A DNA stretch of 64,000 bases from an uncultured Asticcacaulis sp. GTDB lineage: Bacteria; Pseudomonadota; Alphaproteobacteria; Caulobacterales; Caulobacteraceae. A program made the translations under genes and the position numbers. This document shows, piece by piece, positions 1 through 8,199 of this stretch. The notes under the pieces are model-generated. The model was not told the origin of the DNA, searched no databases, and saw only the letters and a list, made by a program, of their open reading frames with translations. The stretch covers positions 1 to 64,000 of the forward strand of contig CAKZJB010000006.1 of the NCBI GenBank assembly GCA_936940865.1, given 5' to 3'. Numbering within the stretch: the first letter of the stretch is position 1; each line of letters begins with the position of its first letter.

Positions 1-483
1 CGCTTCGGTCGTAAGCTGCATAAGGTCGTTCGTCAGCTTCTGCTGAACCGACAGGCTGTCCGAAAGGTCGAGCCCGATGGCCTTGAGTACGCTGAGCGAA
101 GTACCGACGCCGGCATAGCGGCCGCCTTCAAGCGCCACGAAGCCGCGCATAAGCTGCGACGGCCGGTCCTGCAGCGTCGTTACGGCGAAATGGCGCAGCG
201 GCGTCGAGATGTCGACCATCAGCGGCGCGTCGTCCATCATGGTCGTGACGGGCTTGTTGCCGAACAGGGCGCGGCCGTATTGCGCGGCCATCCTGAGGTT
301 GAAGGCGTGGCGCTCGACCAGGCCCAGCACCTTGCCGGCGCCATCGACGACAGCCAGGACCATCAGGTCGGCATTGTCGCGGAACAGGTCATAGACCTGG
401 GCATTGGTTTGGTCGGGGGGAAGGGGCTCCAGCGGATCGGTAATGTCGACGATACGCAACGCTTTCTGCATGTCATGCCCCAT
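1..483 (-). CDS. CBS-like N-terminal domain of a signalling protein, 3' end outside window
   Basis: This is an open frame on the minus strand that runs off the left edge, so the ORF track omits it. About 160 N-terminal residues are visible. They contain a CBS-pair-like pattern (AVVDGAGKVLGLVERHAF, then a second similar unit near AVTTLQDRPSQLMRGF) followed by a polar helical stretch rich in Gln and Leu, as is common in linkers that lead into histidine kinase or GGDEF modules. The catalytic part lies outside the window, so the function is only inferred. The start could be ATG at 483 (GGGG upstream) or the in-frame ATG at 471, which also has GGGG six bases upstream. Confidence 0.55.
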   Translation of the reverse strand, partial: MGHDMQKALRIVDITDPLEPLPPDQTNAQVYDLFRDNADLMVLAVVDGAGKVLGLVERHAFNLRMAAQYGRALFGNKPVTTMMDDAPLMVDISTPLRHFAVTTLQDRPSQLMRGFVALEGGRYAGVGTSLSVLKAIGLDLSDSLSVQQKLTNDLMQLTTEA

Positions 484-599
484 TATCCCCGACGCCTTTG
501 CTGCGTCGCAGCACGATCTAAGGGCGCGGAGTAAATTCAGGCTTAATTCTGAAATAAAATCTTGTTATTTTTCAAAGCACTGTCCGTGTCCGGACGAAT

Positions 600-1220
600 T
601 CAGATACGCCCCATCGTGGTCTGCGCATTATAGACCTGCGGGATGGGGGCATTGTCCGGATCGAGCGCGATCATGCGCCAGCCGCCGCCGTCTTCCTCGA
701 AACGAACCGGCGCCGCGTTCGGGCTCGACCACATTTCGTCTATATATTTCCGTGAGATAGCCCGGAACGGGATACCGTGGCAGACGAACAGGCAGGTGCC
801 CGTCTTGCGGTGGTCCTCGACGCAGGCGAAAACACGATCGATGACATCGGGCAGGCGTTCGGCGTTCCACGGATAGTGCTTGCCGTCGATATCGGCTTCC
901 GGATTCATATGCTCGCGCATTTCTTCGCGATGGACATGGACCTCGTCTATCGTCATGCCTTCGAACTGGCCGAAATTGCGTTCGGTCAGGCGGGCATCGA
1001 TGACGGGCTGGAGATCCAGTGCGCTGCCGACGATCTGCGCGGTTTCCATGGCACGGGACAGGGGGCTGACGATGATACGGTCTATGCCCTGGCGTGTCAG
1101 GACTTCGCCGGCGCGCCGGGCCTGCTGCCGGCCTGTGTCGTTGAGCGGAATATCGGTCGAGCCTTGCAGGCGCGCCCCGAGGTTCCAGTCTGTCTGGCCA
1201 TGGCGAAGGACAAAGAACAT
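600..1220 (-). CDS. Histidine phosphatase family protein
   Basis: A 206-residue protein of the phosphoglycerate-mutase-like superfamily. The RHG signature with the phospho-accepting histidine is at residues 7-9 (LRHGQTDWN). The second-half features PLSRAMETA and the acid-side motif LTERNFGQFEG are in the usual order, and a C-terminal histidine in VCHGIPFRA completes the catalytic set. Such enzymes remove phosphate from small molecules or proteins. The substrate cannot be read from the sequence. The gene stands alone between a signalling gene and a repeat-containing spacer. The start ATG matches the conserved beginning of the family. Confidence 0.9.
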   Translation of the reverse strand: MFFVLRHGQTDWNLGARLQGSTDIPLNDTGRQQARRAGEVLTRQGIDRIIVSPLSRAMETAQIVGSALDLQPVIDARLTERNFGQFEGMTIDEVHVHREEMREHMNPEADIDGKHYPWNAERLPDVIDRVFACVEDHRKTGTCLFVCHGIPFRAISRKYIDEMWSSPNAAPVRFEEDGGGWRMIALDPDNAPIPQVYNAQTTMGRI

Positions 1221-1255
1221 GTTGGGTTTCCTTTATCGGTCCAGAGCTCGGAACG

Positions 1256-1358
1256 GCCCCCTTCACCACTTCGTGGTCCCCCATCGATCGATGGGGGAGA
1301 TATCTTCCTCCCTGCGCGCAGCATGGGGAGAGGGACCGCGAAGCGGTGGAGGGGTATC
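1256..1358. repeat. Intergenic palindromic repeat, locus A
   Basis: Copy of the window's repeat family between the HIT and phosphatase genes. It contains the GGGACCGCGAAGCGGTGGAG hairpin module and an inverted partner (CCACTTCGTGGTCCCCC) on the other side of a CCCATCGATCGATGGG palindrome. No reading frame is supported here. Confidence 0.8.
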
Positions 1359-1364
1359 TTTCTT

Positions 1365-1796
1365 CTACAACTTCGCCCGGATCTGCGCGGCCAGGGCGTT
1401 CAGTTCATTGATATCGGCCATGCCGCCGCCGGCGTGGCGGCCCAGCGGCTGGTCGTCCCACATCGGCAGGATATGGAAATGGATATGAAAGACGGTCTGG
1501 CCGGCGGCCTCGCCGTTGAACTGCATGATGCGCACGCCGTCGGGGGACAGCGCGTCGCGCACGGCGCGCGCGATACGCTGGGTTTCGACGATCAGGTTTT
1601 GCAGGTCTGCCGGCTCAATGTCGAACAGGTTGCAGGCATCGACCTTCGGGATGACCAGGGTGTGGCCCTTCGATTGCGGGAAGGCGTCCATGAAGGCCAG
1701 GGTCCGGTCGTCTTCATAAACCCTGGCCGAGGGAATGGCGCCGCTCAGGATCTTGGCGAAGATGTTCTGGGCATCGTAGGTAACGAGGAGGCTCAT
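1365..1796 (-). CDS. HIT family hydrolase
   Basis: A 143-residue histidine triad protein. The catalytic HIT motif HIHFHI lies near residue 113 and is preceded by GQTVF. The N-terminal pattern IFAKILSGAIPSARVYED and the substrate pocket GHTLVIPK are typical of the HinT/HIT branch, which hydrolyses nucleoside phosphoramidates or dinucleotides in the cytoplasm. The stop codon lies at the edge of repeat locus A. It is transcribed away from crcB, with 92 bases between their starts. Confidence 0.93.
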   Translation of the reverse strand: MSLLVTYDAQNIFAKILSGAIPSARVYEDDRTLAFMDAFPQSKGHTLVIPKVDACNLFDIEPADLQNLIVETQRIARAVRDALSPDGVRIMQFNGEAAGQTVFHIHFHILPMWDDQPLGRHAGGGMADINELNALAAQIRAKL

Positions 1797-1888
1797 GGCT
1801 TGGTCCTTGGGCTTGATCCTGGCTTATTTCGCAGGATTCGGGGTTTAAAGGACTATCCGTGACGCGCCAAGAGGCGTAATACCGCGCC

Positions 1889-2299
1889 ATGCCTATCAAT
1901 ATTGTTCTTGTCATGCTGGGCGGCGCATTGGGTTCGCTGATGCGCTACCTGGTCGGCCGCTGGACCGCCGGCACGTGGTCCCATCTTTCCTGGCCCTACA
2001 GCGAATGGCCGCTCGGTACCTTCATAGCCAACATCTCGGGCGGGCTGATCATGGGAATTCTCATGGGCCTTCTGCTCGGGCCGCTGAAGGGCGCCATCGA
2101 TACCGAGCGCGCCCGTTTGCTGCTGGGCGTCGGCGTGCTGGGCGGCTTCACCACCTTCTCGTCATTTTCCCTCGAGACGGTGCAGATGCTGGAGCGCCGC
2201 GCCTATGCCCTGGCGGGGCTTTATGTCCTGCTGTCGGTGTCGCTTTCCATCGCGGCGGTGGCGCTTGGGATGGTCATCGTGCGAAAGGTCGCGGCATGA
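1889..2299 (+). CDS. crcB: Fluoride ion channel CrcB/FluC
   Basis: A 136-residue membrane protein with four hydrophobic segments. The family motif GGFTTFSSFSLE is near residues 88-99, and the N-terminal GGALGSLMRYLVGR is also diagnostic. FluC dimers export fluoride across the inner membrane. I looked for a fluoride riboswitch in the 92-base spacer upstream and did not see one. The stop codon overlaps the rluC start (ATGA), so the two are translationally coupled. Confidence 0.95.
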   Translation: MPINIVLVMLGGALGSLMRYLVGRWTAGTWSHLSWPYSEWPLGTFIANISGGLIMGILMGLLLGPLKGAIDTERARLLLGVGVLGGFTTFSSFSLETVQMLERRAYALAGLYVLLSVSLSIAAVALGMVIVRKVAA

Positions 2300-3303
2300 G
2301 CAAGGACGTCAAAACCCTCTACGTCACCGATGGCGAGGACGGCGTGCGCGTCGACCGCTTCTTCAAGCGCCGCTGGCCGCATATCAACCATATCCAGCTG
2401 AACAAGCTCTTGCGCTCCGGCCAGGTCCGCGTCGACGGCGGCCGCGTCAAGGCCGACACGCGCCTGGCCGCCGGGTCTACCGTGCGGGTGCCGCCGCTGC
2501 CGGACGCGCCCAGCGAAGACCAGCAGAAGCGCGACCGCGCGACGCTGTCGCCGCAGGAAATCAAGTTCGCCCGATCGCTCGTCATCTACGAGGACGAGGA
2601 CGTCATCGCCATCAACAAGCCGTCGGGCCTGGCGGTGCAGGGCGGCACCAAGACCAAGAACCATATCGACCGGCTGTTGTCGGCGTGGGGTGAGGGGCTG
2701 GAACGGCCGCGCCTGGTCCACCGGCTCGACCGCGACACGTCGGGCGTGCTGCTGCTGGGCAAATCTCCCGCCGCCGCCGCGCGCCTGGCCGGCGCCTTCG
2801 CCAAGCGTCGCGCCCACAAGACCTATTGGGCGCTGGTCGTCGGCAACCCCAAGCCGGAAGAGGGCTATATCGACACGCCCCTGGTCAAGAAGGGCTTCCA
2901 CGACCGCGAAATCGTCCAGCCGGCCGATATCAGGGAACCCGGCGCCGAGGCCGCCGAAACCGAATACGTGACGATCGGCCGGGCGGGGCCGCGCGTTGCC
3001 TGGATGGGGCTGCGCCCGCACACCGGCCGCACGCACCAGTTGCGCGCACACATGCAGGCGATCGGCCACTCCATCCTGGGTGATCCCAAATACGGCAACG
3101 AGGCCAGCCGCGACCTGTCCGAAGGCCTGGGGCTGCAATTGCATCACCGCCGCATCGAGCTGCCGCACCCGACACAGGGCACGCTGATCGTCGAAGCGCC
3201 GCTTGACCCGGTCATCAAGGCCGGCTTCGACCGCTTCGGCTTCGATATCCACGACGCCGAGCCGGATCCTTTCGTGCGGATGAGCAAGAAGGGCCGGAGA
3301 TGA
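2296..3303 (+). CDS. RluC-type 23S rRNA pseudouridine synthase
   Basis: A 335-residue RluA/C/D-family enzyme. The ORF-track version begins too early. The true start is the ATG at 2296, overlapping the crcB stop by four bases and giving MSKDVKTLYV. It has an N-terminal S4 RNA-binding domain (residues about 17-70, VDRFFKRRWPHINHIQLNK), then the catalytic domain with the active-site aspartate in RLVHRLDRDTSG and the later GRTHQLRAHM motif. It should convert specific uridines in 23S rRNA to pseudouridine. RluC is the likeliest class but RluA/RluD-like specificity cannot be excluded. Confidence 0.92.
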   Translation: MSKDVKTLYVTDGEDGVRVDRFFKRRWPHINHIQLNKLLRSGQVRVDGGRVKADTRLAAGSTVRVPPLPDAPSEDQQKRDRATLSPQEIKFARSLVIYEDEDVIAINKPSGLAVQGGTKTKNHIDRLLSAWGEGLERPRLVHRLDRDTSGVLLLGKSPAAAARLAGAFAKRRAHKTYWALVVGNPKPEEGYIDTPLVKKGFHDREIVQPADIREPGAEAAETEYVTIGRAGPRVAWMGLRPHTGRTHQLRAHMQAIGHSILGDPKYGNEASRDLSEGLGLQLHHRRIELPHPTQGTLIVEAPLDPVIKAGFDRFGFDIHDAEPDPFVRMSKKGRR

Positions 3304-3372
3304 GGGGTATTGCAGATCGTGTCCCTCTCCCTCGGACAGGACTATTGAATTCACAGGTCGCGCCAGTGGCCT

Positions 3373-3576
3373 TGAGAAACCCCATCACCACTTCGCTTCG
3401 CTGGCGGTTCCCCTCCCCATTTTTCTGCGAAAAACGGGGAGGTGCAAAGGATCGATCCGGTTTGCACCTCCCTGTCGCCCGCAGCGCCAGCGCAGGGCGA
3501 TGGGGAGGGGGACCGCACGAGCGAGATTGGCGTAAGCCAACGAGCGAGATGTGGGGGTGGGGTTTCTTGCTTTCCA
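3373..3576. repeat. Intergenic palindromic repeat, locus B (double copy)
   Basis: The 373-base gap between rluC and the HAD gene is almost filled by this element. Two head-to-head half elements are visible: GAAACCCCATCACCAC with CCCTCCCC on the left, and GGGGAGGGGGACCGC with GGTGGGGTTTCTTGC on the right. Between them is an extra CGGGGAGGTGCAAAGG/CCGGTTTGCACCTCCC inverted repeat. The right half also carries a TTGGCgtaaGCCAA hairpin within direct GAGCGAGA repeats. Confidence 0.82.
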
Positions 3577-3676
3577 CCGTCCACACCCCTTCAAATCCTA
3601 CAGTCTCCACATCGGCGAGACCGACGCGCGACCCTGACAACCAGGTGGGGGAGTACAAGGGGATCGGAGCCTCAAC

Positions 3677-4360
3677 GTGTCTTCTTCACTGAAACTGGCC
3701 GTCTGGGATGTCGACGGCACCCTGGTCGACAGCCGGGCATCGATCTTCAAGGCCTTGCAAGACGCCGCCGTCGAGGTCGGCCTCGAAGCGCCGACCTACG
3801 AGGACGTCCGCCAGATCGTCGGCCTGTCGCTGCTTGAGGCCGTCCGGCGCATGCGGCCGGACCTGGCGCCGGATCACGCGGCGGCCTATGCGGCGGCATA
3901 TAAGCAAGCCTTTATCCGCATGCACGCCGATCCCGATTTCCATGAGCCGCTCTATCCCGGCGCCGGGGACACCCTGCGCCGCCTCAAGCAAGAGGGCTGG
4001 CTGATCGGCATGGCGACGGGCAAGTCGCGCCGCGGCATCGACCGCAACACCGCGGTCTACGGCTGGGACGGCGTCTTCGACACCAGCTTTTGCGCCGACG
4101 ACGGCCCGTCGAAGCCGCATCCGCACATGCTGGAATGCAATATGCTGGCCCTCGGTGTCGACCCGCACCAGACGGTCATGATCGGCGATACGGCGCACGA
4201 CATCCACATGGGCCGCCAGGCGAAGGTGCAAACCATCGGTGTGTCCTGGGGTTTCCACACGACGGAAGAATTGCAGGCGGCCGGCGCCGACCTGATCGTC
4301 CACGATTTCGCGCAACTCAACGCGGCGCTCGACGCCTTCGTCCCGGAGAGAGTGTCATGA
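3677..4360 (+). CDS. HAD family hydrolase, phosphoglycolate-phosphatase-like
   Basis: A 227-residue haloacid dehalogenase superfamily phosphatase. Motif I is DVDGTLVDS (residues 11-19, nucleophile Asp), motif II is MATGKS, motif III is the Lys in KPHP, and motif IV is GDTAHDIHMG. The cap is the small helical type of Gph/PpaX-like enzymes. The GTG start at 3677 gives the conserved beginning. The end overlaps the ATP12 start by four bases (ATGA), so the two are coupled. Substrate is inferred only at class level. Confidence 0.9.
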   Translation: MSSSLKLAVWDVDGTLVDSRASIFKALQDAAVEVGLEAPTYEDVRQIVGLSLLEAVRRMRPDLAPDHAAAYAAAYKQAFIRMHADPDFHEPLYPGAGDTLRRLKQEGWLIGMATGKSRRGIDRNTAVYGWDGVFDTSFCADDGPSKPHPHMLECNMLALGVDPHQTVMIGDTAHDIHMGRQAKVQTIGVSWGFHTTEELQAAGADLIVHDFAQLNAALDAFVPERVS

Positions 4361-5100
4361 CCTACAAGGCCGAAGCCCCAACGAAAAAGAGCGACCAGCT
4401 GGGGTTCCGGCCGGCGCGCTTCTGGAAGACCGTCGCTGTGTCGGAAGCCGAAGGCGGCTTCGACGTGCGCCTGGACGGCCGCGGTGTGAAGACGCCGCAG
4501 GGCCGGGCCCTGGTCTTCCCGACGAACGCCGCCGCCGCCCATGTCGCGGCCGAATGGGAGGCCGTGGGCAAGCATGTCAATTACGAGGACATGCCGCTGA
4601 CGCGCCTGGGCTTTGCTGCCGTCGACCGCATGAACGACCTGGTCGAAGAGAGTGTCGCCGAGGTCCTGCGCTACGCCGAAACCGATCTGATCTGCTATCC
4701 CTCGGACTATCCGGCGGCCCTGATCCAGCGCGAAGACGAGGCCTGGGTGCCGCTGATCGCCTGGGCCAGGGAGGCGCTCGGCCTTGAATTCCATCAGAAC
4801 CGCTCGCTGATCCACCAGCCGCAGCCGGCGCAGACACCCGTCAAACTGCGGGCGCTGGTCGAAGGCGCGACGGCCTATGAACGCGCCGGGTTGATGTCGG
4901 CCATTCCCCTGTTTGGTTCGGTGATTCTGGCGCTGGCTGTATGGAAAGGGCGGCTGACGGGGGAGGCAGCCTTTGCCGCATCACGCATCGGCGAAACCTT
5001 CCAGGCTGAAACCTGGGGGCGCGACGAGGAGGCGGTAAAGCGCGCCGCGCACATGGAAGCCCAGGCAAGGAGCCTCGACGTCTGGTTCAGCGCGCTTTAG
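4357..5100 (+). CDS. ATP12 family F1-ATPase assembly chaperone
   Basis: A 247-residue protein of the ATP12 family, which in mitochondria and alphaproteobacteria binds the F1 alpha subunit during ATP synthase assembly. Characteristic stretches are RFWKTVAV near the N terminus, VKTPQGRALVFPT, MPLTRLGFAAVDR and the C-terminal GSVILALAVWKGR. The start ATG at 4357 overlaps the HAD stop. F0 subunit genes lie at the far end of the window, so the chaperone is not in the atp operon itself. Its 3' end overlaps the convergent Mpo1-like gene by 14 bases. Confidence 0.88.
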   Translation: MTYKAEAPTKKSDQLGFRPARFWKTVAVSEAEGGFDVRLDGRGVKTPQGRALVFPTNAAAAHVAAEWEAVGKHVNYEDMPLTRLGFAAVDRMNDLVEESVAEVLRYAETDLICYPSDYPAALIQREDEAWVPLIAWAREALGLEFHQNRSLIHQPQPAQTPVKLRALVEGATAYERAGLMSAIPLFGSVILALAVWKGRLTGEAAFAASRIGETFQAETWGRDEEAVKRAAHMEAQARSLDVWFSAL

Positions 5101-5416
5101 CCGCCGCGCGGCGTTTGTCGAGCCGGCCCATCAGCCATAGCGCGAACATGTGATAGTCGCCGATGAACGACCACAGCGGATATCTGAAGGTCGCGGGCCT
5201 GTTGTGCTCGACGAAGAAATGCCCGACCCATGCAAAGCCGTAACCCGACACCAGCCCCGCCGGGATCCACAGCAGGTTTCCGGCGGCGACCGTAAGACCC
5301 AGCGCCACGATGCCACATATCGACCCGCAATAGTGCAGGGCGCGCGTCAGCGGCCTTTCGTGTTCCGAAAGATAGAAGTCGAAAAAGGCCGAATAGGTGG
5401 TGTAGCGCTCCGCCAT
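5087..5416 (-). CDS. DUF962/Mpo1-like membrane protein
   Basis: A 109-residue protein. The ORF track extends it upstream, but the ATG at 5416 gives MAERYTTYSAFFDFYL, the normal beginning of this family. It shows EHERPLTRALHYCG, then two hydrophobic stretches, and GHFFVEHNRPATF, with the spaced histidines expected of the Mpo1 group. In yeast, Mpo1 is an iron-dependent dioxygenase acting on 2-hydroxy fatty acids. The bacterial role is unproven. It overlaps the end of the ATP12 gene tail to tail. Confidence 0.82.
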   Translation of the reverse strand: MAERYTTYSAFFDFYLSEHERPLTRALHYCGSICGIVALGLTVAAGNLLWIPAGLVSGYGFAWVGHFFVEHNRPATFRYPLWSFIGDYHMFALWLMGRLDKRRAAAKAR

Positions 5417-5489
5417 GCCCCTGTCCTTTTTTGGGGAGTATAGCACGCTCCTTGCGGCTTTGTGAGTGCGTTGGAAAAAAGCACTCCGC

Positions 5490-6635
5490 CTATCCTTTTT
5501 TAAACGGCGAGGCTTCGGCCTCAAGTTCAACCATGCTTTCCGCCACGGCCTGGCGTTCGCGCGCCAGATAGTCGGCGACCGGGCGGCGTAACCGCGCGTC
5601 GCGGATATAATGCGCTGAATATACCGGATGGGGCAGGTAGCCGCGCGACAGCTTGTGCTCGCCTTGCGTGCCCGCCTCGACACGCCTGAGGCCATGGGCG
5701 ATCGCATAGTCGATGGCCTGGTAGTAGCAGACCTCGAAATGCAGGAAGGGTACGTCGACCACCGCGCCCCATTGCCGGCCGTAAAGCACGCCGTCGCCCA
5801 TGAAGTTGATGGCGCCGGCGACCGCGCGGCCGGCCTCGTGGGCGAAAACCAGCACGATGCGGTCGCGCATGGTCGCGGCAATCTCGGAAAAGAAGGCGCG
5901 CGTCAGGTACGGTCGGCCCGTGCCCCATTTCCGGGCATAGGTGTCGGCGATAAAGGCGTATATATCGTCGAGGTGACGCTCAGTGATGTCGGCGCCGGTG
6001 ACCACGCTGAAATCGAGCAGGGCCTGCACGTCGCGGCGTTCGCGGCGGATGACCTTGCGGCGGTTGGACGACAGCTGCGCCAGGAAGTCTTCGAACGACG
6101 CATAGCCCGGATTGTCGAACCAGAACTGCTGGTCCTGGCGCAGCAGAAGCCCGCAATCCCCCATCAGTCGCCATTCGTCTTCCGCCGGGAAGTTGACGTG
6201 CAGCGACGACAGGCGGTTGCCATCGCAAACCCGTACGGCGGCCTCGACCAGGGCCCGGCGCGTCGCGGCATCCCTTGCCAACAGCCGCGCACCCGTCACA
6301 GGCGTGAACGGCACGGCGGACAGCAGCTTGGGATAGTAGTCGCCACCGGCCTCTTCGTAGGCGCGCGCCCAGGCGTGGTCGAAGACATATTCGCCCATCG
6401 AATGGTATTTGACGTAGAGCGGCATGACGCCGGTGACCGCGCCGCCATCGCGCAAGGCCAGGTGCGTGGCCTGCCACCCCGCGTGCTGCGTGACGGAGCG
6501 GCTGGCCTCCAGCGCATGGAGGAAGTCGTATGCGGTGAACGGGTTGGCGTCCGGGCGCACGGCCTCCCAGGCGTCACGGCCGATGTCGGTAATGGCGTTG
6601 TGCAGGCTCACGGAAAGGGTCGTCATATCGTCCAT
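5490..6635 (-). CDS. FemAB/GNAT-like acyltransferase (DUF482 family)
   Basis: A 381-residue cytoplasmic protein of the peptidogalycan/FemAB-like family (DUF482). Diagnostic stretches are NPFTAYDFLHALEAS near the N terminus, ATHLALRDGGAVTGVMPLYVK, VFDHAWARAYEEAGGDYYPK, and RKVIRRERRD in the second half, ending in EAGTQGEHKLSRGYLP. Members have a double GNAT fold. The substrate is unknown for most, including this one. It sits between the Mpo1-like protein and the M20 peptidase, with all three on the minus strand but separated by short gaps. A second possible start is the ATG at codon 4. Confidence 0.85.
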   Translation of the reverse strand: MDDMTTLSVSLHNAITDIGRDAWEAVRPDANPFTAYDFLHALEASRSVTQHAGWQATHLALRDGGAVTGVMPLYVKYHSMGEYVFDHAWARAYEEAGGDYYPKLLSAVPFTPVTGARLLARDAATRRALVEAAVRVCDGNRLSSLHVNFPAEDEWRLMGDCGLLLRQDQQFWFDNPGYASFEDFLAQLSSNRRKVIRRERRDVQALLDFSVVTGADITERHLDDIYAFIADTYARKWGTGRPYLTRAFFSEIAATMRDRIVLVFAHEAGRAVAGAINFMGDGVLYGRQWGAVVDVPFLHFEVCYYQAIDYAIAHGLRRVEAGTQGEHKLSRGYLPHPVYSAHYIRDARLRRPVADYLARERQAVAESMVELEAEASPFKKG

Positions 6636-6662
6636 ATGGGGCCTTTTCGTAAGCGTGAAAGC

Positions 6663-8069
6663 CTATTTCCGGTCGGCGTAGAGTTTTATCAGCTTGTAGA
6701 ACAGCCGGCGGCCGTCCATCAGGTCCTTCACACCGACATGTTCATTGAGGCCGTGGATATTGCCTTCGTCGGGCGTCTCGAAAAAGCCGTAGAATCCATA
6801 GGTCGGAATCCCCACGGCCGTGGTGTAGATGCCGTCGGATGCACCGACTTCCATGGTCGGAACCACGGGCGTGCCCGGGAAGACCTCGGCCACCACGCCT
6901 TCCAGCGGCTTCAACAAGTCGGGCGGCAGGGCAGGGGCGGGTGTCGCCGGCGACGGCTCGCTGCCGAGGCCGATTTTCACGCCCGGGTCGCCGATCGCGG
7001 TCGTCAGCGCCTGTTCGACCTCGGCGACCGGCGTACCGGGGAAGATACGGCAATTGACATTGGCCTTGACGGATTGCGGCAGGGCGTTGGGGGCATGGCC
7101 GCCTTCGATCATGGTCGCGACACAGGTCGTGCGCAGCATGGCGTTCCAGGCCGGGTCGCGCGAAAGGGTCTCGGCGGCCGCCCCTGCGCCGGGGGCAGCG
7201 GCAAACGCCTTCATGGCCTGGCCGTCGGCGCCGCCGATGATGGGACTCATGCGGGCGAAATAGCCGCGCGTGGCGTCATTTACCTTCACGGGAAAGCGGT
7301 AGGCCTCGACGCGGTCGAGCGCCTTCGCCATTTCGTACAGGGCGTTGTCGGGCCGCGGGCGCGAAGAATGGCCGCCGGGATTGGTCGTCTCCAGCGTGAA
7401 GTCCTGATAGACCTTCTGCGCCGCCTCGATCTCGAACGACACGCGGTTGCCGTGATCGTCGAGCACGCCGTAGGCATCCTCGTTGATGGCGAAATCGGCG
7501 TCGATCCAGTCCTTGTGCGTCTCACTCAGCCATTTTGCGCCGTTGAATACGCCGTCGGTTTCTTCGCCGCAGGTGAGGGCCAGCTTGACCGGTCGGCGCG
7601 GCACGTAGCCTTGCCTGCGGTAACGGATCAGCAGGTCGGCGAAGATGGCGGCCTGGCCCTTGTCGTCGGCGACGCCACGGCCATAGAACTGGCCGTTTTC
7701 CTCGATGAGCGTAAACGGATCGCGGGTCCAGTCCTCGCGCCTGGCCTCGACGACGTCGAGATGGGCCAGCAGCAGTATGCCCTTCGCGTTGGGATCCCAG
7801 CCGGGCAGGACGGCGACCAGGCCCCCGTCCTTCGGCGCGGTGTCGGGTGCGAACAGGTGAATTTCACTGTCCTTGAAACCCGCGGCTTTCAGCCGTGTCG
7901 CGATGTTGTCCGCGGCCGCCGTGCACGAGCCCACGGAATGGGCCGTATTGGTTTCGATCAGCTCCTTGAACAGGGCGCGGAAATCGGCTTCGCCTTCGCC
8001 GGAACGGTCTGCAGCCAGCGCCGGAGAGGCGACGAGAAGGGCCAGGGAAACGGCGGCGGCGATACGCAT
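6663..8069 (-). CDS. Exported M20 family metallopeptidase
   Basis: A 468-residue protein with a signal peptide (MRIAAAVSLALLVASPALAA). The M20 zinc-site order is present: LLLAHLDVVEA (first His and the adjacent Asp), GRGVADDKGQ (bridging Asp), CGEETDG (Glu pair) and a C-terminal His in IHGLNEHVGV. M20/M25/M40 enzymes cleave dipeptides or deacylate amino acids. An exported form would act in the periplasm on imported peptides, in line with the S9 and M28 exported peptidases further right. It is divergent from the permease gene, with 130 bases between starts. Confidence 0.9.
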   Translation of the reverse strand: MRIAAAVSLALLVASPALAADRSGEGEADFRALFKELIETNTAHSVGSCTAAADNIATRLKAAGFKDSEIHLFAPDTAPKDGGLVAVLPGWDPNAKGILLLAHLDVVEARREDWTRDPFTLIEENGQFYGRGVADDKGQAAIFADLLIRYRRQGYVPRRPVKLALTCGEETDGVFNGAKWLSETHKDWIDADFAINEDAYGVLDDHGNRVSFEIEAAQKVYQDFTLETTNPGGHSSRPRPDNALYEMAKALDRVEAYRFPVKVNDATRGYFARMSPIIGGADGQAMKAFAAAPGAGAAAETLSRDPAWNAMLRTTCVATMIEGGHAPNALPQSVKANVNCRIFPGTPVAEVEQALTTAIGDPGVKIGLGSEPSPATPAPALPPDLLKPLEGVVAEVFPGTPVVPTMEVGASDGIYTTAVGIPTYGFYGFFETPDEGNIHGLNEHVGVKDLMDGRRLFYKLIKLYADRK

Positions 8070-8199
8070 GAAGAGCCCTCGCGATGATGATCTGGCCAGA
8101 CGCTAACATCGTTGACGCACCTGCACAATCGGCCCATTTGGGACCATGGCTTGACCGTTTGGTGAACCGGGCGCAGGCTCTGTTTTTTGAGAGGCGGCA

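Noticed and set aside
777-1862. 361-residue plus-strand ORF
   Set aside because: It is antisense to the histidine phosphatase and HIT genes and runs through a repeat.
1797-1888. Fluoride riboswitch before crcB
   Set aside because: No GGNGAUGG...CUGAUG-type core is visible in the 92-base spacer.
5628-8087. 819-residue plus-strand ORF
   Set aside because: It lies opposite two well-supported genes (FemAB-like and M20 peptidase). Its Arg/Gly/His-rich composition is that of a GC-rich antisense shadow.
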